Assembly (NCBI GenBank): GCA_003485905.1
Contig: DNHK01000171.1
Coordinates: 1 to 14,211 of the forward strand
Length of the DNA: 14,211 nt
From: Gammaproteobacteria bacterium
GTDB lineage: Bacteria > Pseudomonadota > Gammaproteobacteria > Arenicellales > Arenicellaceae
Reading direction: 5' to 3'
Shown here in pieces: positions 13,831-14,211 of this stretch. The notes beneath the pieces are model-generated. The model was given only the letters and a program-made list of their open reading frames with translations. It had not been told where the DNA came from and did no database searches. Numbering within the stretch: position 1 is the first letter of the stretch; every line of letters starts with the position of its first letter. Both the position numbers and the translations under genes were made by a program.

Positions 13831-14211
13831 ATGAATTACTTTAATAGAGCATTTGCAACCGCGGCTATTGCGAGTCTGCTAGCACTATCTGGCGCGGTAT
13901 TCGCGCACCATTCCACTTCAGAATACGACCAAACTGTATTGGTTGATATCAAAGGAACGATAACCAAGAAATTTTGGAGGAACCCTCACGTCATATTTCA
14001 TATTGCGACTGCTGAAGGCGAGGAATGGATCATTGAGGGCTCCTCGGTTAGTAGTCAAGATCGAAGCGGTATTAGTTCAGACGTTATCAACGTAGGCGAT
14101 GACATTACCGTCGCAGGACATGTTTCGACTCGGCGAGAAAATGATATGGTTATGCGACATATTCTTCTGGCCAATGGCCAAGAGCTTATGCTCGGCAGAA
14201 ACAGCGAACCG
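13831..14211 (+). CDS. Exported DUF6152-type protein (3' truncated by window edge)
   Basis: 127 codons are in view, with no stop before the window ends. A Sec signal peptide (MNYFNRAFATAAIASLLALSGAVFA, cut about residue 25) is followed at once by HHSTSEYDQTVLVDIKGTIT, then FWRNPHVIFHI, then EEWIIEGSS and a beta-rich stretch VGDDITVAGHVSTRRENDMVMRHILLANGQEL. This order (AHHS..EYD, GTITK..W.NPH, W.IE, GD.ITV.G) is that of small periplasmic proteins I know as DUF6152, predicted as compact beta-barrel folds with conserved His after the cleavage site. Function is unknown; the paired His could bind a metal or heme. AGGAAATAAA gives a good ribosome site. It follows the membrane spermidine-synthase-like gene by 151 bases and probably has its own promoter. 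Confidence 0.8.
   Translation, partial: MNYFNRAFATAAIASLLALSGAVFAHHSTSEYDQTVLVDIKGTITKKFWRNPHVIFHIATAEGEEWIIEGSSVSSQDRSGISSDVINVGDDITVAGHVSTRRENDMVMRHILLANGQELMLGRNSEP

Overview
The window looks like a chromosomal segment of a gammaproteobacterium with mid-range GC. This rests on the conserved neighbourhood plsY / tsaD / rpsU / yqeY / dnaG / rpoD with folB and uppP alongside, and on DnaG, TsaD and RpoD proteins whose catalytic residues fall at the same or nearly the same numbers as in Escherichia coli. I cannot assign genus or family; the accessory genes on the right would fit a free-living, probably marine, respiratory organism, but that is inference.

Left part (1-3830), housekeeping and envelope: the 3' part of a LysR-type regulator gene; uppP (undecaprenyl-diphosphate phosphatase) and folB (dihydroneopterin aldolase), both on the minus strand; a doubtful small ORF; plsY (acyl-phosphate glycerol-3-phosphate acyltransferase) on the plus strand; and tsaD (tRNA t6A synthesis) on the minus strand. 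Two convergent gene pairs (LysR/uppP and plsY/tsaD) overlap at their stop codons. Just upstream of tsaD is a possible 28-codon leader ORF with a perfect AAGGAGG, whose stop overlaps the tsaD ATG.

Middle part (3860-8590), the macromolecular synthesis cluster on the plus strand: rpsU (ribosomal protein bS21), a yqeY/GatB-domain gene, dnaG (primase) and rpoD (sigma-70). Hairpin terminators follow rpsU, yqeY and rpoD. A TAGAAT hexamer precedes rpsU, yqeY and rpoD, so the cluster seems split into separately tunable units. A perfect 19-bp palindrome sits between divergent tsaD and rpsU, at the predicted rpsU transcription start.

Right part (8650-14211), an exported redox/envelope region: on the minus strand a diheme class I cytochrome c followed by a secreted beta-trefoil (ricin-B-like) protein; divergently, a second, different diheme cytochrome c, then a large membrane protein with a C-terminal spermidine-synthase-like domain, then the start of an exported DUF6152-type protein that runs off the window. 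This five-gene neighbourhood is the best candidate for an undescribed periplasmic system. I see no catalytic dehydrogenase inside the window to assign electrons to, so its role stays open. I found no rRNA, tRNA, CRISPR array, insertion sequence or phage genes.
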